A stretch of DNA of 64,000 nt from NCBI RefSeq assembly GCF_964204645.1, contig NC_134026.1:25748650-25812649 (forward strand), read 5' to 3'. Source of the DNA: Tubulanus polymorphus. Its lineage: Eukaryota; Nemertea; Palaeonemertea; Tubulaniformes; Tubulanidae. A program made the position numbers and the translations under genes. Shown here piece by piece: positions 63,400 to 64,000 of this stretch. The notes below the pieces were generated by a model. That model was not told the DNA's origin. It made no database searches and worked only from the letters and a program-made list of their open reading frames with translations. Numbering within the stretch: position 1 is the first letter of the stretch; every line of letters begins with the position of its first letter.

Positions 63400-64000
63400 G
63401 ATGGGTGAGGCTTAAGCCCTTAAAGGGTTCACACACCACCCTTTTGCACATACCCTTATTACTGGTTATTCGGTATTATTTAGATTAAGGTGGAGAGTCA
63501 ACCCTTCAGATCTTATCACATTGATGTTACATTACAACTCATCTTTCAGATAAGCATCTGTGAAAAAAAGTCTGTCGTGTTTTAACAGATTAGCATGGAT
63601 TCTCAATTCTGAATGAAAGATTGATAGTCCATGTTTATAGTGTTTTGATTTCCTTCATTCTGGCAAGTGAATAACAATTGATAGGAAGGTTTTTAATCTA
63701 GAAAATAAGTTTTTTTAAGAACTCTTTTATCTTATCTTTTGTTTGAATATCAGTCTTGATTGGGCCAGTTGCCCAAAGGTGGTTAAAGATAACCGACGCA
63801 TAAATACCATAGTAACGATGAACTTTTAATTGTCACTATGCCAACTATCCACTGGTTAACTCTAACCAACTTTAGAGCAACTGGTCCCTGGTTCTAACGT
63901 GTGCTTTTATGTAAGATTACTGTTCTACTGTCTGTCACTCCATTTTTATGTATTTTAACAGAGTTACATAAAAATGTTTACGCATATCTATCTATCTGTA
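63400..64000. other. Region downstream of REEP
   Basis: No gene is visible. The stretch probably contains 3'UTR sequence and the inverted-repeat element at 63762-63888. Confidence 0.5.
63762..63888. mobile_element. Short terminal-inverted-repeat element (MITE-like)
   Basis: The left end gggccagttgcccaaaggtgg and the right end ttagagcaactggtccc form imperfect inverted repeats of about 28 bp around a 127-bp element with no coding capacity. The target duplication is unclear. The interior has ctatccactggttaa, which also occurs in the 24.7-25.6 kb tandem array, hinting at a shared repeat family. Confidence 0.6.

Overview
The window is eukaryotic nuclear DNA from an animal. It is AT-rich by eye, has no operons, and every recognisable gene is cut by GT-AG introns of about 0.1 to 5.7 kb. 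All six named genes are bilaterian housekeeping or chromatin genes (NOP14, NMNAT, COMMD8, STARD7, JMJD1C/KDM3C, REEP1-4 type). Their divergence from the vertebrate proteins, together with many 'acatgtac' type words in noncoding DNA, suggests an invertebrate, possibly a lophotrochozoan such as a mollusc. That placement is an inference of low certainty. Homology calls are made from remembered family sequences; no search was run.

Layout. Bases 1-12,600 are mostly noncoding. They hold a near-perfect tandem duplication (2 x 1,624 bp, 6151-9398) and two splice-compatible plus-strand exon candidates (2740-2874 and 12248-12424). From 12,758 to 13,153 on the minus strand lie the first two coding exons of NOP14; the rest of NOP14 was not found. 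Head to head with it is NMNAT (plus, 13808-17195, nine exons), with a long Ser/Asn-rich C-terminal exon. COMMD8 (minus, 18515 to about 18970, frame-disturbed) is convergent with NMNAT and divergent from STARD7 (plus, 19294-21333, eight exons). JMJD1C (minus, 54658 down to 23628, 22 coding exons, 2,676 codons before the stop) fills the centre. I could join all 22 exons in frame from start to stop. REEP (plus, 55408-62869 or 63399) is head to head with JMJD1C and has alternative 3' ends.

The arrangement shows three apparently divergent (bidirectional) promoter regions: NOP14/NMNAT with a YY1-like site, COMMD8/STARD7 with an ETS-like site, and JMJD1C/REEP with a YY1-like site and an E-box. There are two convergent pairs, NMNAT/COMMD8 and STARD7/JMJD1C. 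The genes do not form one pathway. NMNAT makes NAD, STARD7 moves phosphatidylcholine to mitochondria, REEP shapes ER membrane, COMMD8 belongs to the Commander trafficking complex, NOP14 acts in 40S ribosome assembly, and JMJD1C is a JmjC histone-demethylase family protein.

Noncoding structure includes a five-copy 175-bp tandem array filling one JMJD1C intron, a 124-bp hairpin element in another, a short terminal-inverted-repeat element at the right edge, small recent tandem duplications in REEP introns, and a decayed minus-strand coding relic in REEP intron 1. No prokaryotic, CRISPR, viral or toxin locus was seen. No convincing tRNA or rRNA gene was seen, although I could not run a covariance-model scan.
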